Source of the DNA: Polytrichum commune
Lineage: Eukaryota > Streptophyta > Polytrichopsida > Polytrichales > Polytrichaceae
Direction of reading: 5' to 3'
NCBI GenBank assembly: GCA_950295325.1
Contig: OX485806.1
Coordinates: 930,001-994,000, forward strand
Length of the DNA stretch: 64,000 nucleotides
Shown here: positions 1 to 12,500 of the stretch, in pieces
How positions within the stretch are numbered: position 1 is the stretch's first letter
Layout: the number at the start of each line of letters is the position of its first letter
Notes under the pieces: generated by a model
What the model was told of the DNA's origin: nothing
Seen by the model: the letters and a program-made list of their open reading frames with translations, nothing else
The model's database searches: none
Made by a program: the position numbers and the translations under genes

Positions 1-850
1 TTCGGATGAAGTTCACCTATTCTGTCATCCCAATTTACTCTAAGTTGTTTATGATTGGTATACTTTGCATCCTAACATTTCTGCACTGAATACATATTGT
101 CACGAATAATCAAAAATTGGTTGACAATTCACTTAGTAAGTGACAATAGTTGCAACATGAAATATATAATGTGCAATTTTTTTGACAAGGGATGACAAAT
201 AATGTCGGGTTTACATTTAGTGTTGGTGACACTACAGGGGCAGTTTACAATTAGTATTGAGCAAGACAAATAGTATTGGTGACACTAAAACCAATATTTA
301 GTGTAGCCACATTCTTGTAACACTATATTCGTTAAATTGAGACTTTCTCTAGTCTCAAATTAATATATGGATCAAACAACATTCCGTGTTCCGAAACTAT
401 ATTGCGAACAATCTCAAATATATTATATGTTCTAATATCCCAAATCTATTATGTGTGTACATAAGCACATATGGTAGAGCACTCAACATCAACTTCATCA
501 ACAAAAACACTTTGGGTAGAGCACTCCAAACTAGTTTCACCCAAGAAACATATAAAATGATTTCTATTATTAGCATGGTCAATAAAATATAGACATTGCA
601 ACATACAAAGTACATGCAATAAATGCATTTTTCTTCACTGGAAAATTTAGTCCCAAACTTAATAAAAAAAATGAACTTCACAACTGCATTGAAATATAGT
701 AAATGGATATTCATCCAACTCCAAACAATATAGCATTCGCAAGCTCTACCCAAACTTTGCCCCAAGTTTGAGGAGCACACATATGAGTAATATATATTTG
801 TCGAATTACATATTACACTATAATCATGCTAACACAATCCTACCAACTTC
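1..850. other. Intergenic, AT-rich repeat remnants
   Basis: No gene is supported here. The stretch has repeated 'gtgacacta' and 'tagtattggtgacac' motifs at about 190-310, typical of decayed MITE ends. A segment at about 335-372 (leading into 'ctcaaattaatatatg') recurs at about 7128-7172, so it belongs to a dispersed repeat. It also contains the presumed 3' flank of the minus-strand gene ending at 851. Confidence 0.5.
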
Positions 851-3800
851 TCATTCAACGTGGGTTGCTTCTTCTGCGATCCGAGCAAGGTTGTCTTTTG
901 CAAAAGTTATGTACTTTTGAGGGATGGACACTGATCCACTATGATTTTTCCGTGGTTTCCATGCTATGAATATGGAATCTGTATCTACCCAAGATGGACC
1001 ATGCTCAGAATCCACCTTCCACCGAAAGTGTTGGTTTGTATCCCAGCCTGTATAATGCCGAACAACATCTTCATTCCGTGTTGTCGGTCGGTAGTACTCT
1101 ACTTGTATTTGTCGAAAATGAGGGCTGGAAGTTACAAAATTTGGATTGGACAAAGCTCTTGCCACCCACACTGGCTTTGCATATGTCTCATCTCCAGGAC
1201 GCAAAATGAGCATATAACCTTCATGACAATCCACTGCAATGCGGAAAGATGGTGGCGGACGACTACTAGCAGGCCCCACGTAATGGTCGTCCACATCAAA
1301 CTCCTCTCGAACCTCTCCATTTCCCAAAAGACTAGCCTCCGAAGCTTGTACATTGACATGTGTTTGTGGCCAAAACCCATGCCTTAAAGTAAGGGGTGTA
1401 TCTTGATGAAGGTTTGCCAAAGCGCCACGAACACGTGTCCAATATTGTATCCAACTTCCATAACGAAGCCAACACGATCCACCAACATCCGCTACCCTCA
1501 AACTCTCCCAATATTGTATGAAGCCTGATATGCCTTTACAAATGTCCTCCAAATTCTTCATGGGTATTGGTTTGCAAGGCTTAGGCTCTCCGTCAGGCAA
1601 CATCGTCCTTCCCTCCCCATCAACACGCCATACAAGGAGACCCTCTGGCGGGCTCCAGTCTTGTGACGTGCACAACAACTTGTATTGCATGGCGGGGACA
1701 CCATCGTCACGCACGTAGAACCGAAATTGTTGTGCCTTCGTATGTCCGATCAATCGGTGAGCTCCGCTTCGAATATACGGTTCTATAAATGCCTTGAAGT
1801 CTGGAACCTCCTCGATCATATGGGGGATGACGGGAATGTTCTCCAAATCCATGTACGACTTCATCAACAATGGGATTGTTGGAAAATCCTCCTCGCGCAA
1901 CTTCATGCTCCACCGCCCAAAAGATGCATCAATATCATCGTACGTGTGGCCTACCAATAGAAAGGACACAAAAACCTCCTTGAAAATGCCCTTCGCCACC
2001 AACAACGACCAATATGCAAAAACATATCTACTTTTATTGTCCTTCGCACAATTGTCCAATTGGACACGCAGAGTTGGGGGCAAATTCTTGGCAATCACAT
2101 CTTCACTTGGTGGCTCCGGCAAGGAGTGCACGCATACATCTCTTCCATCCAAGACCGCTTCATATAGAGGTCTTGATCCCGAGTTTTCAAATAACAATCT
2201 TGATGAATAGGACGGCGGTTTCTCCAAATCACGTAAAAGCTTTGCAAATGACCCTATCGTGTGGTTTGAATCCACCGGATACAAATCAAGAGCATAATGA
2301 GCATACTTGACATCACCATGTCCATGTGCAATCATCCCTGCAAAGCCAACGCAATGGTTTAATATTCAACTATGACACCAAAAAATTCACCTGCTGTACA
2401 TCTATGGTCCCAAGTACAAACCTAAAGCACAAATTTGTGTTTAGGTAATGCAATGCAATTGTTATCGAAATCACCTGTAACCGATACAGGAAGCTTAAAA
2501 AGGCCGTCCGTGGCTTTGATTCGATTTGCAAAACATGGTGAGGCTGTTTTGGCATGGTCCATTTTGTCATGGATGATTGTAAGGACCTCCAAAGGCCTAG
2601 AGATGGACAAAGCTCTATTTGTGTAGTAATCATTACGGTGTGCCTCTTGCATGTTACATGCTTGAAATAGTTCATTTGATGTGCGGCATAGGACTCTGTC
2701 CCCATCGTGTGTGCATCTCGAAGGCGTTTCAACTTCTCGCATTTGGAACAACGCGCAAATTTGTCGCCTCGTCTTTTTGTGATGTATTCGCTAAAGTGAG
2801 ATTTTTTTATTGCACTCAGTTTCGACAACGAAATAGGGTCCAACCCAGCCTTCTCGCCAACTGCGTTTACGTCCAACAATATGTCTTTCCATTTCGTGCA
2901 TGTAGGAAGAACCTTCTCCACAACCTTTTCACCGGTTGCGAGTGTGCGTGTTTTGTATGGCATTGCATCGGCAAGGAGGACAATGATGGTTGCCAGAGTG
3001 GCGGTTGCTTGTCTCGTTGCTTCCCTTGGTTTCTTTAAGCCCGTATTCCCATGGTGATGGGACCGGCGGCCTTCCTTGGCATACGCGGCTTGTCTATAAA
3101 ATTCCGCTTTCGACACACCGTGAATGATGTACCATGCCGTACAACACACGTCTATGCTCTGAAGGGTGATGACCTTGCGACCCGCTCTGTTCACATGTAT
3201 CGCCCTATGGACATCAAGCTTTTTGGTGGATCTTAGACGGAAATCTCCAAGCCACATTTCCTCGCGGATGGCCTTCAATTTATCCCTTGGGAACAATTGG
3301 CAACAACGATGTACACAACAATCCTTTGTGGCAACTTCTCTAATGGACTCCTCACAAAGCAACCTTTGACGTTTACACTCATTTGCAGACGGAATAGGAC
3401 GTGCCAATGTATCGTACTTCCGTAGGCCTTTGCGTGGCCGAATGTTTGCTTGGAGCTCCTCTTGGATTTGGATGTGTCGTCGCTCATGCTCATGCAAATT
3501 AACCCCATCAATTGTCACATTCCTCAACGGCCACCTTCGCAACGAGAACCTATGAGTTGGATTAACTTCGGAATGTACGAGTGATTCCAATATAACAACT
3601 CCAACGTCCTCGGTTCCAAGGGGGTTTTCATCAATGCAATCTTGTGGATGTGTGTTACGACAAATACCCTCCGCCACAGCAACTCCACTGTCATTAACAA
3701 GTACTACATCCAAATTCACCCATGAAGCTCGTGAAAGCCCAGCACATTCCACAGTGGGGCAAGAAGGGGCAGATGGCGAAGGACTCCCCAAGTCACCTTC

Positions 3801-3938
3801 ATCTGCACTGTCATCAAAACTATCCTCCCCAACAATGTCTAGCTCATCCCCAGACGGAGATTGGGTGTTGCCCATGTCGTCAGAGAAGGAATCCCCTCTT
3901 CCACCAACTCCCTCCATTGCGCCTACACACATGCACAT
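851..3938 (-). CDS. DUF7869-type transposon-derived protein, two exons, with an apparent frameshift
   Basis: Exon 1 is 3938-2475 and exon 2 is 2337-851, joined by a 137-bp intron with a GTGATT donor and a TTTGCAG acceptor. The join reads through as ...PVSVTGMIAHGHGDV. The exon 2 motif FLLVGHTYDDIDASFGRW is, from general knowledge, typical of the DUF7869 region of transposon-like plant and animal proteins. Exon 1 carries a Cys-rich segment (ARCSKCEKL) upstream of it, plus an acidic, Ser-rich N-terminus. Exon 1 changes frame between about 2640 and 2700: the early frame reads ...AAHQMNYFKHV, while the continuing family-like sequence (MQEAHRNDYYTNRALS) is in another frame. Summed exon length is one base short of a multiple of three, as expected for a one-base deletion. 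Translation could start at 3938 or at the Met codon near 3917. Function is unknown; a nuclease or transposase role is inference. Confidence 0.68.
2338..2474 (-). other. Intron of the DUF7869-type gene
   Basis: This 137-bp GT-AG intron follows ...GTTACAG and ends ...GGCTTTGCAG. The phases agree (one base before, two after), restoring a Gly codon, which supports real splicing instead of two separate genes. Confidence 0.65.
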
Positions 3939-4115
3939 GAAACCTCAACACATATGGAAAGAATGTAAGGGTCCAAAAGAATCAAATATCGGAAAATGCA
4001 AGACACCATGATCAATGGGGACACCGAGGATGAAGACATTTCCAACACAACTACAATGTGAACTCCCAACACTGTGTGCAAGTCCAAAACAAGTTCCAGG
4101 AATTATTTTGGTGCA

Positions 4116-4873
4116 GGTTTGGGTCGACCGGCCCAAACCTCATAAGGGTCGGACTGAACCCCTAACACACTGGGGTAGGGGTTTGGGTCGACCGACCCAA
4201 ACCTCACAAGGGTACATCCACCCACACCAGGTAGTGATTTGGGTCGGTCGGCCCAAACCTGATAAGGGTCAGAAAAAAGACCCTAACACACTGGGGTAGG
4301 GGTTTGGGTCGACCGACCCAAACCTCACAAGGGTACATCCACCCACACCAGGTAGGGGTTTGGGTCGGTCGACCCAAACCTGATAAGGGTCAGGAAAAAC
4401 CCTAACACACTGGGGTAGGGGTTTGGGTCGACCGACCCAAACCTCACAAGGGTGCATCCACCCACACCAGGTAGTGGTTTGGGTCGGTCGACCCAAACCT
4501 GACAAGGGTCAGAAAAAAAAACCCTACCACACTGGGGTAGGGGTTTGGGTCGACCGACCCAAACCTCACAAGGGTGCATCCACCCACACCAGGTAGTGGT
4601 TTGGGTCGGTCGACCCAAACCTGACAAGGGTCAGAAAAAAAAACCCTACCACACTGGGGTAGGGGTTTGGGTCGACCGACCCAAACCTCACAAGGGTACA
4701 TCCACCAACACCACGTAGGGGTTTGGGTCGGTCGACCCAAACCTGATAAGGGTCAGACAAAAACCCTAACACACTGGGGTTGGGGTTTGGGTCGACCGAC
4801 CCAAACCTGTTAAGGGTCAGACATAAACCCTAACACACTAGTGGACAGGTTTGGGTCGGTCGACCCAAACCTC
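4116..4873. repeat. Tandem array of 13 near-palindromes in alternating orientation
   Basis: Thirteen copies of a roughly 22-bp near-palindrome (9-bp arms TTTGGGTCG and CGACCCAAA around a 2-bp centre) occur every ~60 bp. The centre alternates between AC and GT, so neighbouring copies are in opposite orientation. The two spacers also alternate: one contains 'cacaagggt..catccacccacacca', the other 'gataagggtcag..aaaaccctaacac'. The true repeat is therefore a ~120-bp dimer present about six times. The first and third copies carry a point change in one arm. The array begins about 180 bp upstream of the DUF7869-type gene start. Confidence 0.92.
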
Positions 4874-5615
4874 ATAGGGTCAGACTCAAAACCCGCCAAC
4901 ACTAGTGTAAAGGTGAAGGTTCGCCCAAGTACACCACAAAATCCGGCGTATAATGCGGCGGATATTGCGTGGTGTGTTGAATTTGAGCTCATTGCAAAGT
5001 TCACGGTGGGCTTGCATGCTGTGGATAGGTGCTCATGAACTTGCATGCTATGGATAAGTGCTCATGAACGGCAGCATGCACGAACCTTGAAGTACAACTC
5101 CTACTAAGAGTTCTCTCTACGAATTCCACAGCGGGAGAAGAGAAAAAAAGGACCGACTTTTGGGGGGTGCGCCCCTTTATACTATCCACCTCCGTTTCCC
5201 AGACTTAGTCATTGGATGCCTTCCCCGCCTTCTTCTCTTGCAGAGGTTATTTCAAACCTCCTGACATAATTCCCCGTTTTCTGTTTATAGTAGAAAAATG
5301 CGCATCTATCAATGCCCCTCTGATACCCCAGCCGTCATATGACTTAGTCTATGTTATTTAATCTATTTGTTTTGTTTTGTGTGGATATGACATACGCCAT
5401 TGGGAGGAAGGGTGGCGGCCACATTAATTTTTTCAAGTATCATCAAGGTATATTTTAACCAATATGTAGACCCAAACACAACTCCATTCAATGCTTTCAA
5501 GTGTAAACCTATTTAGGTGGGGTTTGGGCCATTTGGAGGCTGCAATTATGAGAGAGTTTCCAAGGCTTGAGGCCATTGTCATGATGAATAGAATTATTTA
5601 TTTGTCCCCCCTAAA
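4874..5615. other. Intergenic
   Basis: No gene is supported. A ~28-bp direct duplication ('cttgcatgct.tggata.gtgctcatgaa') lies at about 5011-5067. The rest shows nothing recognisable. Confidence 0.4.
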
Positions 5616-5616
5616 C

Positions 5617-5642
5617 CCTAAACCCTAGAACCTTGCTCTATT
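5617..5642. repeat. Interstitial plant-type telomere motif
   Basis: About three imperfect CCCTAAA units occur here. This is the plant-type telomere heptamer; a tract this short in the interior is common and does not mark a chromosome end. Confidence 0.7.
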
Positions 5643-5759
5643 ATCTCGCATGCAAGAGTGGCAATGACGAACGTATGTGGACGTTGTTAAGGGGATACTA
5701 ACTACCAATGTCCCTTTCTAGTTCAATCTTTTAATGTTACTTGAATCCATCCTCAAGTT

Positions 5760-6620
5760 CACTTCAAGTTTACTAATGTGTGAGAGCAAAACATCCAAGA
5801 TTGGACCCTAAACCCTTATAACATCCACAACATGAAATACGCATTGACTAAATACAAAACCAATTAGGATATCATGTTTAAACGTCCCATATAACATATT
5901 AACATGATCAAGATTGTATTTACTATGACCTTCCGATTAGACTCTTCTTCATAATATTATGCAAACAATATCTGTTATATCTTCCTCCATTATCTAATAC
6001 ACGTGGAGAGAACAATGAATAACAACATGATGTTGTGCTTCTCCGATTTACTTTTACATGACATTCCATATATTAAATACATCATGAACGATGGTTTATT
6101 AGCGACTAATATGTGATTCCCTAAAGTGAGCGAAACATCCAAAGTTGGACCCATAGCCCCTATTAACATCCACAATATTTCATGTTATTTGAATAAACAC
6201 ACGACCAATCAATATATCGCGTTTAAACGTCTCAAATAACAAATTAACATAATCAACATCGTCTTCACTATAACCTTCCTATAAGACTCTTCTCACGAGT
6301 AAGACAATGTTATACATTGACATTGGATAGATTAATATGTTATAACCCTATCTCCTATCTCCTAAACCCTAAACCCTAAACCCTAAACACCAAATGTAGT
6401 TGTGGTTCACTGATGCCCCCATATACAAACAACATCTATTTTATCTTGCGCCATCATCTAATATACATGGAAGGAACAGGGAATAACAACATGATTGCTT
6501 GAATGGCTTCATTTGATGTTGTGCTTATCCCATTTACTCTTATATCACAATCTATATATTAAATATATCATGAACCATGATTTATTGGCGACTATGTGAT
6601 TCGTGAAAGTCACGATCTAA
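5760..6620. repeat. Degenerate tandem duplication of a ~400-bp unit
   Basis: About 5817-6120 and 6150-6610 share blocks in the same order. Shared blocks include 'taacatccacaa', 'gtttaaacgtc', 'attagactcttct'/'ataagactcttct', 'aataacaacatgat', 'tgttgtgctt' and 'catgaac.atg.tttatt.gcgact'. The second unit carries an insertion that includes a telomere-like tract. No coding potential is convincing. Confidence 0.7.
6360..6389. repeat. Interstitial telomere-like tract (CCCTAAA)n
   Basis: Four consecutive CCTAAA/CCCTAAA units sit inside the second copy of a degenerate tandem duplication. The first copy lacks the tract, so it arrived or expanded after the duplication. Confidence 0.8.
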
Positions 6621-8040
6621 GGGATGTACTTAAAACTTGAGCATGTTCACATTTTCAAATAAGGATCGTGCATTTCAAAACCCTTGCAAAATGCAGTTGG
6701 GGAAGGTATTCATTTATTAGGCTCCACACTCAATTATTCTAAATTGTTCCACATGTTGGGGGGTGTGTGTAATCTTTTTTTTTTCATTCAATATCGTGTG
6801 AATTGTTGGCATCATTGGTAAAGACTAAATGTGAATGGTTACATCGTTAAATATAACGCAATTATATGGTTTTTCTAACATGCTCAAACAAAAGAGAAAC
6901 CAATGCCTTCAATGATTTTGGAAAATTTAGGGTATGGTGTCATGTAAGTAGGGGATAAGTATTAGTTTAGCATAAAGTTTTGTTGTAAGAATGCGCTGGC
7001 TATATAAATGGTTAGTTTTGTAGAATAACACATTTTATGTAGCACCTTAGGGTACTCCATAGTTCTTTTGAAAAAACTAATAAGGGTTTAGAGCAGGGTC
7101 CAAAAGAACCTAAACCCTAAAATTTGCTAATTTGAGATTTTCTCTTCTCTCAAATTAATATATGAACCACAACAACATAGTGTAATGTTTGGGTCGTCCT
7201 ACCTAAACCATCTTCATATGAGATCTTAATTGCGTTCTTGATATGAACACCCGCTTCAAAGTATTTGCATCTTACAACATTCTCCAATGTACGTGCGATT
7301 TTATCCATGTTCTTATATTTGTAACTTTCTCAAAATGCCGAAAAAATCCCAAATTAATGAATATACCGATTAAAACAAATGCAGCCTACAAAATTAGTGA
7401 CTTAGCCTATAAAATTTTGAAAGTGTAGGACAAAGAGCCTATGGACAATTTAAAAACATAGGATATCAACCTATGTGATAAAAAACATTTAGGAAATTTT
7501 GCCTAAATTTTTTTTAAAAGAGAGGATTTTAGCCATTCATCCTTCTTCAAATTGGGAAATTAGTTGGCCTAAGTACATATCTTTAGGCTATATCTTGCAG
7601 GAAGAGTAGAGGTTGAATGAGAACATGGTGAGAACTTTCACCCTTGAACTCATTTGAATTTTAGCAACCTTTCATAACTTATAATCAACTCTTTAAAAAA
7701 GACTTGGTTAATCCTTGGCCTTCAAACGTGGTGAAAGGCTTAGCCAGGTTCAATTCCTGCCAAGGATCCCACTTAGTACTCAAATTTTGATTTTAAAACC
7801 TACAACATTAAAAGATATGAAGGATTTTAACCTACTAAAAATTAGTTTTGAAGGCAATTGGCGAGGAACTTACAAACTCAAAAGGTTTTCAACTTACAAA
7901 AAGTTGATATTGTAGAATGCAACCTATGCTATGAGGCAAATAGCCTATGTACTCTTAAAGAGGTAGGCCCGCTAAGGGTTTAGAGTCAAGCTTTAGGTTT
8001 TAGGGTTCCCTGTAACCCTGTTTCCGTGGGTGCCCTAAAC
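6621..8040. other. Intergenic, containing the left flanking repeat of the 8-16 kb gene
   Basis: No protein gene is supported. About 7186-7370 contains a degenerate copy of the palindrome (gtttgggtcgtcctaccta) followed by ~170 bp that recur, at roughly 80% by eye, at 16708-16885. A tRNA-like fold at 7712-7766 was judged too short to be a tRNA gene. Region 7970-8060 is rich in TTTAGGG-like and CCCTAAA-like pieces. Confidence 0.55.
7186..7370 (+). repeat. Left direct repeat flanking the 8-16 kb gene block
   Basis: Blocks such as 'aacacccgcttcaaagt.ttt', 'gcatcttacaac.ttctcc' and 'ctcaaaatgcc.aaaaa' match 16708-16885 in the same order and orientation. Both copies start with a degenerate palindrome ending in 'ctaaac'. 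The same-strand arrangement resembles long direct terminal repeats, but no LTR-type TG...CA ends or target duplication were identified. Confidence 0.6.
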
Positions 8041-8099
8041 CTGTGGGCACCCTATTCATGCGGTTGGGGGCCAATTCCCGAGGCAAACAAAACCCCAAC

Positions 8100-8948
8100 C
8101 GTCACATTTTTTCATTCTTTCTCTCTCTCTCTCTCTCTCTCTCCACGCCAAGCTTACGCTCCGCGCTTTGCTTGGAAGCGCCGCCTCTCCTGAAGCGCCG
8201 CTTTCGCAAAGCGCCACGGCGATTCAGGCTTGGTGTGGGTTTTCTTCACATTCACCCGCGTTTTGCTTTCTTCTAATTCTTCTATTTCCCTCCTTCCTCT
8301 TGCTCTACAATAGAATAGCCGCAGTGCAATCTTGGAAGTTAGGGTTTATTTTGAAAGAAACAGAAACATACGGAGGAGGGTTTTCGAGCGTGAGTGTGAA
8401 GGAAATTAGTCCAAGACTGTTGAAGAGTGTTGGAAAGTGCTGAGGGAAGTTAGTAGAACATTGTGTAGGAGATAAAGCTTCTGTTTGGGAGGTCCAGGTG
8501 TTTGTACTGGAAGTTTTAGGAGTGCTTGTGAAATTCAAGAGTTCTTTAACAGTATCAAGAGTTGTTTGAGAGTTTTCGAAGTCGTTTGAGAGATTCAGTA
8601 GTTTTGTGAGGGATTCAGGAGTGGGTTTAGACATTTCGAAGTCTTTTGAGAGGTTTAGTAGTTGTGTGTGAGATTCAGGAATTGGTTTAGACATTTCGAA
8701 GTCTTTTGAGAGATTCAGTAGTTGTGTGTGAGATTCAGGAGTTAGTTTAGACATTTCGAAGTCTTTTGAGAGATTCAGTAGTTCTGTGTGAGATTCAGGA
8801 GTTGGTTGAGAGATCCAAGAGCTGTTTGAGAGAGTTGATAGTTGTTTGAAAGTTTCTCATTGAACTTTCTCACAGTTTGTTTGATATTGAGAATTATTGG
8901 AAGAACAACCTGCTCTACTCCAAATTGTCTGCACAACATCTTTGAAAG
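8100..8948 (+). other. Probable non-coding leader exon of the ParB/FCP1-like gene
   Basis: A pyrimidine-rich (CT)n tract at about 8116-8142, of the kind found around plant transcription starts, precedes a segment ending 'tttgaaag|gtattg', a plausible splice donor at 8949. The matching acceptor would be 'cttacag' directly before the ATG at 9542. The leader holds a 60-bp minisatellite. The start point is inferred; no clear TATA box was located. Confidence 0.45.
8565..8860. repeat. 60-bp minisatellite in the leader
   Basis: About four to five copies of a 60-bp unit containing 'gagattcaggagt', 'ggtttagacatttcgaag' and 'cttttgagagattcag' lie head to tail, with decaying copies at the edges. The period is a multiple of three, so an open frame runs through it on the minus strand, giving a 20-residue protein repeat. 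I regard that frame as a by-product. Confidence 0.88.
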
Positions 8949-9066
8949 GTATTGTATTTTATTTTAACCAATATGTGTTTGTAGATTCACGGTGTTGTAG
9001 CATACACAATGCATAAGCATTGTATATGCTACATGCCAAGTTTAAAAAATATATTAAAATAATATT

Positions 9067-9254
9067 GTTTGGGGAGACGACCCAAACACAGCCTATTGTT
9101 TGGGTCGACCGACCCAAACACAGCCTCTTGTTTGGGTCGACCGACCCAAACACAGCCTCTTGTTTGGGTCGACCGACCCAAACACAGCCCCTTGTTTGGG
9201 TCGCTCGACCCAAACACAAAACAAAGCATCATGTTTGGGCCGAGCGACCCAAAC
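9067..9254. repeat. Palindrome cluster in intron 1 (six copies, 32-bp period)
   Basis: Copies lie at about 9067-9086 (degenerate), 9098-9119, 9130-9151, 9162-9183, 9194-9215 and 9232-9254. The central three are near-identical, with the linker 'acagcctctt'. Centres vary (AC, CT, AG), and in the variants the arms remain complementary, which suggests selection for, or copying of, the hairpin. A seventh, decayed copy lies at 9494-9515. Confidence 0.9.
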
Positions 9255-9541
9255 AAAGTCTTCTAATTATAAACTCATAAAGAAATCCATGATATTTTGC
9301 ATCAATATAAAATTCACATCAACCCAAAATAATAATCAAGGAATGTATCAAGGAAAAGTATCAAGGAATCCTGCATGTCACAAACAATATAAAATGCAAA
9401 TCCACCCAATAATCACAACATTCTTATTATCATTACAAATGATGCTGAAATATAAAAATACACAATCCACCTAAACCTATTCATGTCATAGATGTTTGGG
9501 TCGAACGACCGAAACTAACCTTGCACATTATTTTCTTACAG

Positions 9542-12500
9542 ATGGCTCCAAAGAAAAGACCCGGCGAAAGGTGGTTCATGCCTGCGCCGGACATGTTGTG
9601 GCAGGAGCACGAAACCCCGCAGGATGACTCCTATTCCCCTAAGGACGGGCTTGTCCTCGCTTGGTCTATTCAAGTAGTCAAAGCCTCAACATACAAAATG
9701 ATTTTTGTTGTCAAGGTGGGAACCGTGGAGAAACACACCTGGGCGACTCTTGCGGGATGGGAGGTCGCATCGGTACAGTCTCTTGGAGACTATACCGACG
9801 TCATCCTCGAGAACTCGGCTGTGCAGAACGCGCATATGTTCATGCACCAGTTCTCCGAGCCTTTCGACGCACTCTATGCAAGAGAGTCCTGTGTCGAACC
9901 GGAAGTTATCAAGCCGGAGACAATATTTATCGATGGGAGTACATCGAATACCAAGGTCTCAAGCCGGTTCACAAAACTAAAACATGCAATAACCGTGCTG
10001 AACAAGGGCCTGCAAAGCAAAACCAAATCACAGCAACCTGTGAGGCGGAAAGCTCCCACAGAGGAAGGAGCAGGGTCGTCAAGACCTCAATCGGTGAGGA
10101 TGCCGCTACCAGTACCGGCTGACTCGCGTAGGACCACTCCCTCCCAAACACCTACGAATAGTGAGACACCTACACCTTTTGGGAGCCGTCAAACAACTCC
10201 ATCCAAGAGGGCGAGAGAGTCATCTGTGATGACTGACGAGCCAGTCTCACCGGAGATGCGCATGCCGAAGCCAGGCGAAGAGGTGGATGCAGGGGAGCTG
10301 CAGAAAATTGTGAACAATTTCACGACGAAATGCTCCCACTGTTTTTTCATGGGCAGGGATTTCAAGTTCGACGTGAACCTAAAGCCAGTGCCATCTAGCG
10401 CCACCGGAGAAGTGTGTCCGGGCAAAGGAGGACGCCTACGTTGACTGGATAATCGCGCAGATCGTTTGCGAGCAGTTTAAAGACGACAGACAAACGATTG
10501 TAGTGATGCCACAGGGTCTCAAGAAAATGCCTACACCTGAAATGTGGCCAACAATTCAGAAGGGCGATTTTTGGCTGATAGACGGCCAACACAGCGTGGA
10601 GGCATCCAAGAAAATCCAACTCATGAATGAGTGGGATGATCCCAACAATCAGAAGGAAAAGCTGAAGGTTTGGAAGGCACTGGTGGTGTGGTCTGACGAC
10701 GAGACCAAGCTCAGCGACATCTCCCGGTACTTCAATATGGGAAACAAGAAGAGGGCTTACCAAGCTTCCTGGATAAGGAATATCATGGCCTCGCGGGAGG
10801 TGTGGGAGTTCTATGGTAGGCCTCCCAAGGAGAGGGAGAATGCAAAGGACAAGAATCCCAAGTGGGAGGTGAGTATTGTTTGGGTCGACCGACCCAAACT
10901 CCTGGTGCAGCCTTGTTTATTTAGTTTGGGTCGATCGACCCAAACAACTGTTGCAATCTTGTGTTTTTTTTAGTTTGGGTCGATCGACCCAAACTCTTGT
11001 TGTAGATGTTGGTCATGATATGGTTTGGAAATCACATGTACATATCTAACACGCATTCAAATGTTCTGTTTTGTTCACGTGCAGGAATTCAAATACCAAA
11101 TGATCAACAAATTCTCCTCCATTGATAATTCGAGCCACAAGCAAAATAAATACAGCGACCTCAAGGGGGAGATTTACTTGATTACAGCATCGGACTCAGT
11201 TTGGAGGAAGTGGAAAACCGTGTTTGAAAAGCACGAGACGGGGGATTTGATCGACCCCGACACTGGCGCTTTCTTTAGCCTGGCCTCGCGCTTCAAGCAG
11301 ATGAAGCCTCTCGTGAGAGAGTTCTTTAGAACTCTTCAAGGTCTGTCAGAGACGGAGGTGGAGAAGGCGGCATCGCACATCCTGCACGTGGCACCCACGG
11401 CGAAGAGGTGTTGGGTGCACCCGAAGATTGTCTTCCAAAAGCCCAAATCCTTCGTTCCTTCATGCTACACCATGAAGGAATGGACGGAGAACAGGAAAAA
11501 GAAGACGACTATCGTGCAGGAGCTGCATAAATTGGTGCCAGAGAGGAATATTGTCGTGGACAGCGAGGTTCATGAGGCTAACTGGAGAGCATTCAAAGAT
11601 GAATATAAGTTCACCAGTGCCTCCATGGCGGCTCTAATAAGGGAAGCGGGGGACGACTTCTTGCGGGCCAAGATGGTGAAGGGTGGGAAGAACCGGGCGC
11701 TTCCGGATCACACAGCGCGTGCGTTCTCGAATTTCATCAAGGAGAAGAAGATTGTCAAGTTTAAAGGGGACGCTTACTTCAACCTTGTCACCTTCGAGCC
11801 TTTGAAAATTCAGGGCTGGCCAGGTCAAGACGCCAGAATGGCGATAAGGACGAAAGCAAAGGACCGCTTTCCTTTTGGGATGATTGATTTTAGGAATATT
11901 CCTGGAAGCTCATTTGAGGGCACAATGAGCACCCTCTTCTATGACCCCTTCCTATCTAAGTTCGTCGATTATGCAAGCCCTAAGTTCAGGGAGGTAGATA
12001 TCTGGCTTTGGATAGTCGAGGATAGGAGGGCGGAGCAGGTGTACGAGCTTGTCCGGAAACTGCAGCCGGAGTATGCAGTCTCCAAGTCTCACTACATCGC
12101 CGCACCGGCGGAGGGGGCTTACACGACGTTGAGGGACAAGAAGACCAAGTTCGTCAACGTCTTGTGTTTGTACTTCGTGTACAAAGCGGAGTTGTTGAAG
12201 GTGCCAAACCACCCTATATCCCGGATGGACAAACTCTTCCAAGTTCCAGAAGGGTTGGGTGCCAACAAGTGCCTCTACGACGAGGCTAAATACGCGAACT
12301 ATCCTTTAGATGAGCTGCGGATGGAATTTTACATGAGAATGATGAGGACGCTGACGAGGAGAGGGGACTGCATCTTCAACGTCTTCGGAGGCTCAAAACC
12401 TGTCTATGCTGCTATGGTAAGTGACTTTCTATAGCTCGTAAGCAGTTTGGGTCGATCGACCCAAACTAGGCTCTTTGCAGGTTTGGGTCGACCGACCCAA

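Noticed and set aside
4269-4772. Several overlapping minus-strand frames encoding repeats such as VWVDRPKP and FGSVDPNP
   Set aside because: They arise because the palindrome has no stop in any frame and its spacing preserves frame; several frames are open at once and none has coding features beyond the repeat.
7712-7766. tRNA-like fold: seven-base acceptor-like stem (tccttgg/ccaagga) and a T-arm-like ggttcaattcc
   Set aside because: Only about 55 bases long, with room for neither a full D arm nor a clear anticodon arm. It could be a tRNA or SINE fragment, but not a gene.
8305-8754. 149-residue minus-strand frame with a 20-residue repeat
   Set aside because: The frame follows from the 60-bp minisatellite period. 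The segment is better explained as a leader exon on the plus strand.
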